The notes below the pieces were generated by a model. That model was not told where the DNA came from, searched no databases, and saw nothing but the letters and a program-made list of their open reading frames with translations. DNA of 64,000 nucleotides from Vitellaria paradoxa (lineage: Eukaryota; Streptophyta; Magnoliopsida; Ericales; Sapotaceae). The stretch is taken from NCBI GenBank assembly GCA_019916065.1, contig CM034240.1:49066372-49130371 (forward strand). Direction: 5' to 3'. Shown here in pieces: positions 35,769 through 48,600 of the stretch. A program made the position numbers and the translations under genes. Within the stretch, counting starts at the first letter, position 1. Every line of letters begins with the position of its first letter.

Positions 35769-36326
35769 TTGACCCAAAGAAGAGAGAGCCAAACTGAGCC
35801 GCACACCGAAGATTGGAGATTTCAATCAGTCGGATTCATCAGAAGATGCAGAAAGCAACAGAGGGGTTGCCTTGAGAGGGTGGAAACCAGCTTTAAGGTC
35901 GCGAGCTTGGTGTTTCTAATCTTCGGCTTCACTAGCGGTGGCGGTGGAAGAGGGTTTTTCTTCTTGGTGATGCTCGGTGGTGCTGGAGCAGCAGGCCAGA
36001 AAGGCACAGCAGCACAAGGCAGCGCGCGGGGAAATCTGAAAGAGAATGGGGGTTGGGTAATAGCGGTGGAAAGGAGTCGGATTGGGCTGAGACCCGGCCC
36101 GGACCGACCCGAAAGCTGCCCGCGCTCACCCTTGCCCGCCGGGGTCCGTACAACCCGGCCCTGCCCACCCCCTTACCTCCGGGTGAGGGCTTGGATCAAC
36201 ATGACCTGTCTCGAGACCGGACCCTTGGGTCAACATGACCCGACCCGAGACCGAACACAACCTGCCCGCACCCTTTCCTCTTCTTATGCGCCTTGCTGCA
36301 CTGCATCCCCTCTCCCTAGTCAATGA
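35769..36326. other. GC-rich block, possible gene or element fragment
   Basis: An abrupt GC-rich island in AT-rich surroundings. The minus strand reads KKKNPLPPPPLVKPKIRNTK and the plus strand is glycine-rich; neither is a recognised domain. From 36080 to 36270 GACCCG/ACCCGGCC motifs repeat, as in GC-rich subterminal parts of some hAT elements. It could be a first exon of a lost gene or part of a transposon. I cannot choose. Confidence 0.3.
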
Positions 36327-37312
36327 CCGTTTGGGTGGGGAGAAATTTTTTTTTCTCTTTTTGATCGTTTAGGCCGCCTTTGTTTTTTTTGTTTTTTGTT
36401 TCTAACCGCTCCTGGTGGTAGTGGGCCGTTGGTAGCCCCAACGATCCAAATTGTTTTAAATTATTACAAAATCTCTCCCCGAAAATATTACAAATTCCCT
36501 AACCTTCTATATTAGAGGTGACCCATTTCCCTCGTTTACATTCTTTTATCCCCAGTTTGTTAGAGAATGAGTGTTAAAAAAAATTAAAATTAAAATGTAA
36601 TTTTTCTATTTTCCCTTTATTATTTTTACATATCATAAATAAATATATTTAAAAAATATAATAATATTCTAAACTATATTATTTACCTACTTGACATTTT
36701 TTTCTTTATTTACTGTTGTTCTCCTTTCTTTTTCTCATCTCTCTCTCTCTCTCTCATCCCATTCTCCAAACAAAGGCTTGGTGCCCTTGTGGGTATCGAC
36801 TTGTCTCTCTTGTTTAATTTACTTCAAAGCTTAAGAAAATAGTTGAATTAAAACTTTTTGGACGGGAGGACCACTTATCAGACAGAGACATTCTGAATTT
36901 CATCAGCATCAACAAAAGAAGAGAAATATGGACAAGGAGACAAAAATTTATTCTAAGAAAATAGTTAACTTATATAATTTTATTTTAAACATATTTCTAC
37001 TAGTATTTTATTATTCTGATTTTTTTCCTTATATATATATATATATATACATATTCTTTTTTCTTTGGTACATTAACATTTTTTTCACCAAAAATAATAG
37101 ATAAGGATGCTTGCAAAATTTTGCTTTGGCTTTCATCACGTCGTCTTATCAATACCGCATGGACACATCATTATACTATAGACATATGTATTTGGTTTTG
37201 GCATTCATTGAGAAGGCGACAACTCCATTGGACCACTGTCATATCAATAGGCACGCATGAAATGGGAATGACAATTGTTGTTTCAAATTATAACGTTTCA
37301 ATGATGTTTATA
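36327..37312. other. AT-rich DNA, no gene seen
   Basis: A CT microsatellite lies near 36736-36756 and a TA microsatellite near 37031-37048. Short ORFs here are not supported. Confidence 0.4.
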
Positions 37313-37850
37313 CACTCTTAAGAAAAAAAAAAAAAAAGCAAGCATTTTCAACGGTCACTTTTTCACAACCAAAGTTAAATTTAGTTGCTAAAGAGTACTT
37401 TTTGCATGACCAAATCTAGGGTAGCTGAATAACTTTTGGTTGGTGAAATCTTACATTTGACAATCAATTAGCCGCTAAAGGTAAATCTTCGGCAACTAAA
37501 TTATTATTTAATCGTCAAATGTTCTAAATTTATCCTCTAAAAACTTTTCTTGAAAAGTGTGATGCCAAAATTCAATTTTGCCAACTAAATTATTTAGTCA
37601 TAAAAAGTTTTGATTTTCTTTTATATTTGTCGACCAGTAGATTAGTAGCTACAATTTTTTATTTTTTTTAATCTTTACCGGCTAATTTATTTAGTCGCTT
37701 AAAGGTTATTTTTTTTTATTCATTGCCAAGCAAGTTCTTTAGTTGCTTGAGTTTTTCTTTTTTTTTTTTTTTCCTTTTTTTTTAAACCTTTACCGACCAC
37801 ATGGTCAGCTAAGCCGTTAGGTTGGATTTAATTTTCCCCAATCCTTATTC
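37313..37850 (+). mobile_element. Decayed CACTA left end with subterminal repeats
   Basis: CACTCTTAAGAAAAAA resembles the common plant CACTA terminus CACTACAAGAAAAAA, and is followed by GCATTTTCAACGGTCAC and repeated TAGTTGCTAAAG / TTTAGTCGCT / ACCGACCA motifs to about 37830. The motifs are close to those at 31558-32110, so both belong to one CACTA group. It is interrupted or ended by the hAT element that begins near 37868; no right end was found. Confidence 0.5.
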
Positions 37851-37867
37851 TTTTTTCCATTTCCCAA

Positions 37868-40700
37868 TAAAGGTGTAAATGGGTCAGGTTAGGCTCAATC
37901 CGTCCTTTGACTTGGGGTCGAGCCGCCCCTCCACATTTTCGCGTCGAGTCAGGTCGGGTCCACCAATTCCCGCTTCTAACCCGCCCCAATTGACCCAACC
38001 TATTTTTTAATATTTTTAATACTTTTTAATTATATTAAAGTAAATAAAATACATAATAAAACTCAACCAAACACATTAAAATAATTATTGACAAAAATTA
38101 AAATTTATTAAATAACAAACAATTACATAATTAACATTAAATTTAAGATTACAATTTACAAATCCAGAATTATAAGAAAAAAAATAAATGATAGAGTAAT
38201 AAATAGGTGCATCACTTCATGTCTTATACATTCTAACTAGGTTGACACCTATAAGAGTGACTATTATTTTCAAATATTACTCTATTTATACATCATCATC
38301 ATTTATTACTAGATCTACTAGTGTGTTATTCTCTTCACGTAAATATATTGCATCAAAGTCAATGGCAAGTTACTCTTTTTTGGCATCTTCTTGTTGTCCA
38401 CTTTTGACGAGATACCAATCTCATAAACACATCAAGACTTTTGCTGTCGGTGAGACCAATCGAATTCTGAATTGACTAATAATGCGCGTACTTGTATTAA
38501 ACGCTTGCTCGGATGTTACAGTAGAAATTGGAAATGTAAGGATATCATTAGTTAAAACTGAAAAAAAAATATAAATTTAGATTATCTTCTCTTCCACCAG
38601 TCTAAAAGATTAAAAATCATCTTCATTTTCTATCGAAAGTGTACCAAGATAACATTGCAGGTTGAATGAATTTGATAAACTAGCACTTGTTGATGAATGT
38701 GTCCACTGAGATATTATTCTTCTACAAAGGGATGTATTACCACCAAAGTCACGGTGAGAAGAGAACGTTGGGGTGATAGTTGTTTGGGCAGTTATACGAT
38801 TAGTATCATACTGACCCACTAAAACTTGCATTTGCTCTTTAACATTATTTAATTATTCTTGAGTACTTTATGGCCCATATATCATTTCTAATAATTGATA
38901 AAAAATATTTTCTTTATATCTATGGTCTAAAATAGTGGTAATACTAAAATATATAAGAAGTGGGTTAAAATATTTGTTAAAATTTTCCTTCATTATAAGA
39001 ACTATAGCAACATAATATTCTTAGACTATATTTTTTGAAAATTTCATCAATAACTTCCAATTGATAAACAACTGTAGAAGAAGTAGGATAATAAATCTCA
39101 CAAAATATTTTAGTAATAATATCAAAAACATATAAAAAATCTCTATAAAAATTTGCATTTGCCCAATTAATGAGATCAATACTATCTAAACTAAGAGCTT
39201 GATTACTTAAAATAAATAAATCAATTGTTTTTTATGTTTAATAGTAACGTTTAACATAACATAGATTGAATTCCATCTTATATTAATTTTCATTGGTAAT
39301 TTTTTAGGTTTTAAACTAATTTGAGTACATATACCAGCAAATAGATTAATTCTTTTTGGAGAATTCATAGTACAAACTATAACTTTTTTTATTTTAATAA
39401 TAGAAGATTCATAAATATCCAATCCATCCTTTACAATTAAATTAAATATATTGGCATAACAACGCCCATAAAATAATGGACCCCTCGTAGGCAAAGTATT
39501 AAATAAGTAATTAAAACAAACATCATTATATGAAACATTATCTAAAGTAATAGAAAATATTTTTTTACATAATCTCCATGATACAAGTTCACCAGAAATA
39601 AGTTTCCTAATACTCAATCCAGTATAGGATTGTTTAACTAATTTAAATGAAATAATATGTTTATTCAATTTTCAATTTTCATCAATATAACATGCAGTTA
39701 TACAAATATATTCAATATTTTGATAGGATTTCCTCACCTTATAGGTCAAGTAAACATTTCCTTCAAAATCATCAAAATAAGTTTTTAATTCATCTTTTTT
39801 TTGTTTCAAAATCTTATAAAACTTTATTTTTTGAAGTATTTTTTGAAAAACTGCAATATTGTGACGTAAAACTATCGCAAATAAATTCTTCAAAATGTCA
39901 ATTTTCACTCATTGTGAAAGGTTATTCATCTTTAACAATATATTTAACTAAATTATTTTGTATTCTTGTAGGGCCATAAAAAAAAATATTTAAATTATCA
40001 CATTCATTACCTAATTGAGTTTGTGTAGCATGTGAAAAATATTGATCAATTACAAAATTGATGCAGGGATTGTGTTAATACTTTCTATTTAAATGTCTTG
40101 TTAGGTGACTAGTTTTAAAAGTAGTCCTACCATTTAATAAATTCTCACAAATATTACATTTAACCTTATACGTACATTCCATCATCGCATGGAATTCTAG
40201 AAAAAAAGTCTCATAATTTTGAAGAGCTATGCTGTTGGCCGTGGCAGGAAGATGATGCACCAACATCACCACTTGTGCTAAAGGTGTTGGTATTTATGGT
40301 GATACAAATTGTTCCATTTATTTTTGAGAGGGAAAAGATATTGAGTCCCCACCTTCCAAATCAAAAAAAAGGGTGTCTCTAGGATCCTTTTAGAAAAAAA
40401 AAAATAGTTTGATGGAAAAATTAAAATATGCAAATTAAAAAAAATGTATGTATGCAAATTAAAAAAATTAAATACTAACTTGGAATAATTTGAAACTTTG
40501 AAATATTTGATCTTTAAATCTTGACTTTAAATTTGATAGAATTGGATGCACTTGAGCACAATTAAAGAGTACACTTGAGACTTGGTAGCTTGGTGGTGTA
40601 GAATTTGAGAGAGAATTTGTTAATTTTTTGTAAGTTTGAATGAATATGTGTGTGTGGTATTTATAATTTATTACTTCTCTTCCCTCTTATTAACTTTTTC
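37868..40700 (-). mobile_element. Decayed hAT transposon
   Basis: The left side begins near GGTGTAAATGGGTCAGGTTA and is followed by GC-rich subterminal sequence (37890-38000), a pattern common in plant hAT elements. The minus strand carries a broken hAT transposase (38240-40340) with a leader-like region up to about 40680. The right terminus and the 8-bp target duplication were not found, so both ends are approximate. Confidence 0.6.
38240..40340 (-). pseudogene. hAT transposase remnant (BED finger to dimerisation domain)
   Basis: Read from 40340 down. A BED-type zinc finger at about 40200-40080 (CNICENLLNGRTTF, then TSHLTRHLNRKY). The catalytic region at 39668-39207 (KIFSITLDNVSYNDV, YANIFNLIVKDGLD, PMKINIRWNSIY), where hAT transposases normally read DNASxND and RWNSTY. 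The C-terminal dimerisation domain at about 38620-38470 (IFNLLDWWKRR, DILTFPISTVTSEQAFNTST). Domain order is correct for an Ac-like hAT transposase that cuts and pastes the element, but several frameshifts and stops separate the pieces. Not functional. Confidence 0.85.
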
Positions 40701-42547
40701 CCAAAAACATAAATCTCCTTATTGTATTTTTTGTATATTTTGTATATTTTGTATATTTTATTTCGCTTTCATTCAACCCTCTCCCAAATAAGGGCTAAAT
40801 AAATAAACAAATAACGCCATTACTAATTTTCTACTCACAGCAAATGTCCTTTAATTTTCCCAAGCAATTAGTCAAGCACCGACCTATATTATTGCAACAA
40901 GGGACCACGCCCCTATCAAATTTTGAAAAAAATTTGTATACATAGTATAGGTAAGGATATCAACAGGTTGGATCAGGGTTCAGTAATACCTCTACTATCT
41001 CCAAACTCACAGGTAAAAAATATACCTGAACCAAGTGAATACTTGATGAGTATCTTTAAGTGGTTACCATCCACTTATAACTCATTGTGAATCGAATATC
41101 TATAACATTCAAATATAATACATTTATTTCAAGAATAGAAATTAAATAAAATTAAAAATTCTTTAAATCCAATAATTTTATAATTTTAAATTCTAAAAGA
41201 TTGAAAAAATTATCTTTCAAATAATATTTTTAAATATTTTGTACTTATTAAAATTTATTATATTATTTTTATAAAGATAAAATTTAAAGAAAAAAAATCT
41301 AATATTTGATTTAGTCTTAAGCATCTATTATAACTAAGCCAAAAATAAAAAATAAAAATTTGTGTTTATGTGCTTCGTTACATAAAAAAATTAAATCTTA
41401 AATTTAAAATAAATTATTTAGTATCAAAATTCTAAATTATTTGGGTAGACTTACAGTGTTTTTGTGATGCTTCTCCGTTGGCCCCGACGATGGCAACAGA
41501 CAAAGAACACTCTCCGCTGCTATTTCCATGGATGATCAATGTCCTTCACTACAGAGCTTAACTTCCCTTGGAGCTTGCTTGTCTTGGCCGATGATGTATT
41601 CAATCAAAACTCAAGGAGTCAGCCGCCCTAGAAAATAGCTTCATTCACCTTCTATGTATTGTCATAAAATATACAAGTTCTTGTTACCATAAATTAAATT
41701 GATAAGTGGAAATTTATTTAGAAATTTTAACTAATTAGATTATTTTGTGTGTGTTTAAATTAGTGTTTAAGCTGCGCTTATACCTTTTATTTTTTTAACC
41801 ATTAATAAAATAATTATTTTTATTTAAATTTTTATAATTTATCTATGTAAATATAAATTTTTAAATTTTTAAATAATTTTTATACATATTTTATAATTTA
41901 AAACTAATAATTATATAATTAAAAAATATATCAGTGTTCATAAATAAAAAAATCTAATTATACGTAAATCACTCCTGATTTCTGACAGAATGCTTGATAA
42001 TAATAAAGAATTATTATTATTTTTTTAAAAGTAAAAAGAATTATTTTTCATAACAACAATGAAAATAATTGAGATCAAAGCGGCCTGTTGTTTTAGAAAA
42101 GGGGAAAGCTGACGACAAGATTTAAAACCGTTGCATTAATGATTAATGATTAATGTTAAATGGTCTAGATTTATTTAAATATTTTTTAATTAAAAATATA
42201 TGAATTAAAAATATATGAATAAATTTAAATTATTAAATTTTAAGCCAACTGTTCAATTTAACGTTTGCGGTTGGCCAGGAGAAGTAGTGCCAACTTACTC
42301 GAGTCCGTTGTCTTATTATAGTTTTGATTCTGACCGATCGACGCGCGCTTAGATGAACTGTAGTTTGCAGCGATCAATTGGTCACACAAAATAAGTCCAA
42401 GCCAATCAAAAATATATATTATGTACTATAAATATATATGTATATATTACAAATAAATTCTTACATTTTACTTTTAATTTTTTATTAAATAAAATTATAC
42501 AATCACCGACTACTAGCTTAAGCCATCAATTATTTATTATTATCTTA
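40701..42547. other. AT-rich DNA, duplicate of subtilase 1 far-upstream region in part
   Basis: No gene. 40780-40850 resembles 1385-1450 (AAGGGCTAAATAAA, ACTAATTTTCTACT), 41450-41560 resembles 2930-3030, and 41690-41740 resembles 4360-4410 (AAATTGATAA...GAAATTTATTTA). These matches keep the same order as before subtilase 1. The TRIM of copy 1 is absent here. A GGATATCAACAGGTTGGATC stretch at 40948 may be an hAT-type MITE end. 42290-42390 resembles 53940-54040 beyond the CACTA element. Confidence 0.5.
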
Positions 42548-42550
42548 AAA

Positions 42551-42910
42551 CACTGCAACACAAATGGCTTCTCATGAGAAAAAATTGTGAGGAAATTTAA
42601 TTTTCTCACTATAGAATGACATTTTGCATGGAAAATAAAATTTCCTCACAGTTTTCTAGTTGATAAGGTAATAAAAGGTGAGGAAATTAATTTTTGTTGC
42701 CAAAGCTACCTTTTGGTGAGGAATTTAGATTTTTTCTCACGAAAAAAAACAGAACAAATTTTCCGAATGCTAAGGCGAGGAAAAATTTCCTCGCGAAGTT
42801 TGTTTGCTTTTTGTGAGAAAATATATTTTCTCGCCTTATTATATACATGATTTTGTCAAATTATACTAAAAAGGACGAGAAAATATTTCCTCACCAATAT
42901 TTCCCAACTT
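42551..42910. repeat. CACTA left terminal inverted repeat and subterminal repeats
   Basis: After the terminal repeat, GTGAGGAAATT / GAGGAAATT / TTTCCTCGC-type motifs recur about eight times in both orientations. In En/Spm such motifs bind TnpA and are needed for excision. Confidence 0.85.
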
Positions 42911-43117
42911 TTTGGCACTGAAGGAAGGCGGGGAAAAATATGGCGGGACTCTAAAATTAATTAAAGGAAAAAAAGGACAGAACGGTGCCGTTTGGGAGGG
43001 GATTACAATCCCAAATACCTTCTTCAACCTTCTCTCCGTAAATCTCGACGCCTCAGTATTTCCATCACTCCTCTCTCTGATCTTTGCAGACAATGTTTAG
43101 TTTCTCCCTCTTTTCGC
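42911..43117 (+). promoter_or_regulatory. Probable CACTA promoter and 5' leader
   Basis: A GC-richer stretch with TACAATCCCAAATACC and CT-rich leader-like sequence directly inside the subterminal repeats, where En/Spm promoters lie. No classic TATA box was identified. Confidence 0.35.
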
Positions 43118-43480
43118 ACCAGAGGTCGATTATTTGAGCTCGCTTCTCATGCCGGTTGATTTTACAAATCCAGGTTTGTATCCATCTTTGTTAACCCTTT
43201 TTATGAAAATGCTTTCTTCTGATTCCGAGTCGATTATGTGAGCTCGCTTCTCATGCCGGTTGATTTTACAAATCCAGGTTTGTAGCCATCCTTGTTAACC
43301 CTTTCTATGAAAATGCTTTCTTCCGATTCTGAGTCGACGTTGTGAGCTTCGCTTGCCAGTCGCTTCTCACGCCGGTTGATTTTACAAATCCAGGTTTGTA
43401 ACCATCTTTGTTAACCCTTTCTATGAAAATTCTTTCTTCCGATTCTGAGTCAACGTTGCGAGCTTCGCTTACCAAACGAT
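43118..43480 (+). repeat. Three tandem units of 104-116 bp in the CACTA leader
   Basis: GCCGGTTGATTTTACAAATC occurs at 43151, 43255 and 43371, each followed by CAGGTTTGTA.CCATC and AACCCTTT.TATGAAAAT. The last interval carries an extra 12 bp. Function unknown. Confidence 0.85.
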
Positions 43481-44798
43481 TTCATGAACCCAGATGTATA
43501 TTTACCCCCCTGTTATACTATGCCCAAGTCTAATTTTTTGCTTTTGCGGAAATCTTTAGTGAAAACTAATTTAATGATAGTCTAATAATCATATTTGATT
43601 TGGTTCTTTTCTTGATTTATTTGTCAAAATATTTTCAAGCATGATTAATTTCCAATATTGTTTGCTGCCGAAGCATATATATACACAAACATACATTATT
43701 ATACCCTTTCTTCTCCATTGAAAATAAATTAACACTGCGAATTAATCAATAAATATATCAATGCACACTTCACCTCCTCCACTTGGTGAATTTGAAAGGC
43801 TGAAGCGCCGGTGGAGGAAGTGGCCTTGCGGGGTCTTGAATCTCACCGAGAAGCCGTCTTTTATTGGATCCCATTTGACGTTTGAATCTATTCGATTTTG
43901 GATGATAAAAATCTCTTACTTACTGGCTATATGAGATTTTTATCAAGTAGTAATTATTTGAATTGTATAGAGTATGGGCATCTGAAGAATTTTCTGTTTT
44001 ATCCTAGCTAACAGTAAACAAATAGAGTCCTTAATTTATAATGAAGTGTGCTTGGAATTTAAAATGCTTGAGTTTGCATCCTAGTTATTATTAGCTCGAG
44101 TACTCGGTCATAGGGACTTGATAACTACTAACATTCATAGTGCACCAAAAGTCTCTTTGATGTGGGCTTGCTATTGTGCTTTATTGCCATATAGTCAACT
44201 TATTTTGTCATTGGTTGTTAAGTTTAAGATTTGCTAGTGAGAGTCATGTTACTTCTTGAAAACAAAATGTTATAATGAATCAGAAAAAAGAAGTTTAGAC
44301 AATTGATGACAACCTTTTGTAGAATAAAAACCAATATATAGTCACCATATTTAGCATGGATTTTTCAGGATTCCTTGGCTAAGCTTAGTTTTTATTTTAC
44401 TTTATTTTATTTTGATTTAGAAGTAAGGGAGAGAAAATTGATATTTTGTCATTGCTTGTTTGATTTGATTTTACTTTTTCATTGCTTGTTTGACGCCGAA
44501 AATAGAGAAAAGAGGAGTAAACACGAGGGAGCACTCAAGTAGCACACTTGCCACCCAATTGGAAATCTACCACGAGGGATAAGAGAACAGGATAACAAGA
44601 AGAACTCTTTTTTCTCAAAAGCCAAAGGCTAAATTCTCATTCATTCAGATCAACCCCCCTTCATTACAAGCCTCTAGCCATAACTACTACAACTTCCAAG
44701 GGAAGACACAAGCTTTCAAGCAATTAGAAATTAGCAACTTTTGACAAAAACTAAAATCACTTAACGAGGGGCTTAAGAAGCTTTAAAAGACAATAAGA
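43481..44798. other. CACTA leader or intron, no gene recognised
   Basis: A short GC-rich stretch at 43770-43860 has an open frame on each strand, either of which could be a captured exon. Nothing else is supported. Confidence 0.35.
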
Positions 44799-45588
44799 CT
44801 CCAAATAATCAAAATAAAATGGGTAAAAAGTGGACAAATTTTCAAGAATAACCAGCCCCAAAACAGAAGGAAATACCAAAAGTTGTTATATTCGCGTATG
44901 TACAGTCAACCAAAACACACTTCAGTAAAATAATCATAACTTCCTCTAGAAAACTCCAAATGATACACCGTTTTTTTTTTTTGGAAAGTAGACTCATAGA
45001 TCCTTCTTGGTACCAAAAATTAGCTCCAAATTCCAACCCAATTAAAAATGGCGTTGCTGCAAAGTTGGTTAAAAATTGATGACTGACAGCAAAATACTCT
45101 GTTTTGCAGCTTTCAAAATTTTGAGTTTCTAAGTTTATGACTTCAATTGAGCTGGGTTTGAAGATGACAAAAACCTCCGATATAATTGTCCAATGTCATT
45201 GTTTGATAAGGCTCCAAATATTCAAAATAAAGTGGGTAAAAAATGGACAAATTTTCAAGAAAAACTAGCCCCAAAAGTTGCTATATTCGCACCTATACAG
45301 TCAACCAAAACACACTTCAGTAAAATGATCATAACTTTCTCTAGAGAACTCCAAATGATGCATCGTTTTTTTTGTTGGAAAGTAGACTCATAGATCTTTC
45401 TTAGTACCAAAAAGCAGCTCCAAATTCTAAACCAATTACAAATGGCATTGTTGCAAAATTGGTTGAAAATTGATGATTGACAGCAAAATACTCTTTTTTG
45501 CAGCTTTCAAAATTTTGAGTTTCCAAGTTTATGACTTCAATTGAGCTGGGTTTGAAGATGACAAAAACCTCCGATGTCATTGTTTGAT
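44799..45588 (+). repeat. Direct duplication, 413-bp offset, in the CACTA leader
   Basis: 44799-45208 and 45212-45588 are direct copies: CTCCAAATA...TCAAAATAAA, GGACAAATTTTCAAGAA, CAGTCAACCAAAACACACTT, GGAAAGTAGACTCATAGATC and GAAGATGACAAAAACCTCCG occur in both in order. Copy 1 has a 27-bp insertion near 44865. It ends about 80 bp before the transposase start codon. Confidence 0.85.
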
Positions 45589-45670
45589 ACTGATTTAATA
45601 TGATAAGGGCTTATTTTTGGTTAAGCCCAATTTTTAGGCCATCATTAATTGACTATGTTTGTCATTAGAC

Positions 45671-48600
45671 ATGGACAAGAGTTGGATGTCATTAGCTAAG
45701 ACTGCAGATGGGAGAATGGGTCAGCCGTATCGTGATGGTGTAATGTCATTTCTTCATTATGCTGTGAAAGTTGCTGACCAAGAAGGATATATTATGTGCC
45801 CGTGCACAAAGTGTGTGAATGTTTGTCGACAATTGATTAGATATGTGCAGATACACTTACTCCAATATAGGATTATGCAAAGCTACACTGTTTGGCATAG
45901 GCACGGGGAATCTCGTATGTTAGATGAAACTCAGCATCATTATGAAATGAATAGCAGTGAGTTCAGAGATTCGGGTGGCATTGATGCATTGGTAGAAGAC
46001 CAAATAAGAGGGGACTCAACCAATACAAACCCGGAAGAGGAAGTGCAAAGCTTTGATAAACTATTAAATGATTCTAGGAGAAAGGTGTACCCAAATTGCT
46101 CAGGTTTTACTTTATTGAGTTTTGTTATTGAGTTGTTTAATTTGAAGGTAACAAACCACATGAGCAATAAAGCAGTTGATATGTGGTTGCATTTCTTGAG
46201 AAAACTTTTACCAGAGGGTAACTTAGTTCCCAAGTCCACCCATGAAGCTAAAAAAATACTGCGCGACTTGGGTTTGTCATATGAGCTCATTGATGCATGC
46301 ATAAATGATTGTGTGCTTTTCTGGAAAGAGAATACAAACTTGGATAAGTGTCCAAAGTGTAACGTATCTAGGTATAAAATCAATGGTAGAAGGGGTAAAA
46401 AAATCCCTCATAAGATTTTGCGTTACCTCCCTGTGACTCCAAGGCTAAAAAAACGATACATGAATAAAAAGATAGCTAAGAGCATGCGGTGGCATAAGGA
46501 AAAGTGTGTAGATGATAGGGAATCGAGGCATCCAGCTGATGGTGAGGAGTGGAAAGAGTTTGACAAACAACATCCTGAGTTTGCATTGGAGCCTCGCAAT
46601 GTGAGGTTAGGGATAGCCACAGATGGGTTCAATCCATTAGGGAACATGGATAATTCTTATAGCATATGGCCTGTCGTTCTCGTTCCCTACAACTTGCCAC
46701 CTTGGTTGATAATGAAAGAGCTATTTCTCATGCTGTCATTATTAATTCCTGGAGACAAGCAACCAGGAGTTGACATCGATGTTTATTTGCAACCTTTGGT
46801 TGACGAGTTGAAGGATTTGTGGAATAATGGAGTGTTAACTTATGATGCCACAAGTGGTGAGAGTTTCCAGATGCGTGCAACTGTGATGTGGACAATACAT
46901 GATTGGCCTGCATTTGGTGATGTATCTGGGTGGAGAACAAAGGGTCACTATGCCTGTTACACTTGCAACGATGAACCTTACTTTGAATCTGTGAGAAGTA
47001 AGACTATATACCTTAACCATCGTGCCTATTTGCCAGACGACCACCCAGAACGGCGAAAGTAGGCAGCCTATAATGGTAAATGTGAAACACGAAAAAGATC
47101 TTTGGAGTTACCTGTGAATAAGATAGAAGAGCAATTGAACAACGTACCAAAGATCTCATTTGGAAAAGATCCGAACAACAAAAAAAGGCCTCGCTATGAC
47201 CCAAATTGGACAAAGGTTAGCATCTTGTATGATATGCCATGTTGCAAGAAGCGGAAGCTTCTACATAATATTGATGCCATGCATGTGCTAAAAAATATTA
47301 GTGAGGCAATTTGTGGAACTATGTTGGGTATCAAAGGGAAAAATAAGGACACAAATAAGGCTCGAAACGACATGGAAGATATGAACATACGAAAAGAGTT
47401 GTGGTTGATACAACGTCCCGATGGTTCATGTGTCAAGCCTCGTGCTAATTTTTCATTGACATCTCAACAAAAGGAGGGGTTCCTTGAATTCTTGAAATCA
47501 GTCAAGTATCCGGATGGCTATGCTGCAAATATATCAAGGTCAGTGAACGTGAGAAATGGTAGATTAACAGGTTTAAAAAGCCACGACTACCATGTTCTCA
47601 TACAACGAATTCTTCCTATTGGAATGCGGGGTTTTGTGGACAAAGAGATTAGCACAACATTGTTTGAGTTAGGTAGCTTTTTTCAAGACTTGTGTTCCAA
47701 AAAACTTAAGCGGTGTGAACTTGAGAAATTGGAGGAACGTATAGTGCACATTCTATGTAAGCTTGAAAAAATCTTTCCCCCTGCCTTCTTTGATGTGATG
47801 GTGCACTTGGCCATTCATTTGCCACGTGAGGCTATTCGTGGAGGACCTGTGCACTTTCGGTGGATGTATCCAATCGAAAGGTTATTTACGTTGCTAATAG
47901 CTAATAGATTATAACTTTTTTTTTTTTGTACTTACTCTTACTCCTAGCTCTTATTTGCTTCTAGGTTTCTTGGGAAATTAAAGAGGTTTGTTTCCAATAG
48001 AGCTCGACCAGAAGGCTCAATTGTACAGGCTTACATTGTAAAGGAGTGTATAAATTTTTGCTCAATGTACTTGGATGGAGCTGAAACAATACATAATCGA
48101 CCTGAACGAAATGACGATCTTGGTGTACGTGGTGACGGATTGACAGTATTTAATCAAACAACTCGTCCTATTGGCTTAATCACTAGAGATGGTCAGATGT
48201 CGCAAGAGCTCCGTAATATTGCCAACTGGTTCTTGTTGTACAATAGTCCGGAGTTGGGGAACTACTTAGAGTAAGTGCTTCGTCCAATTATGATGTATAT
48301 TTTCCATCGTATGCTATGAAAAATATTAACAATATTTAACCCATTAACCACCTTCTTTGGAGTAGGGAACATAAGAATGTGTTAGCTATTCGAGAAGGAG
48401 AAAACATAAATCACAAGCAACAGAAAGAATTTCCAAAGTGGTTTAAAGATCGTGTAAGACATTAAATTATTAGAACTCTTTCTATTATGGTAGTAAACAA
48501 GATGATTAGTAGTAATTAAATCACTTTTGCTTTGTGTCTGATTGTAGATGAATAGATTGAGAGCAGAAGAGTCACCAGAGGCAACTGATAAGTTGTGGTC

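Noticed and set aside
45940..47436. Antisense ORFs in the CACTA transposase
   Set aside because: Opposite strand to a gene with clear homology, exon structure and start codon.
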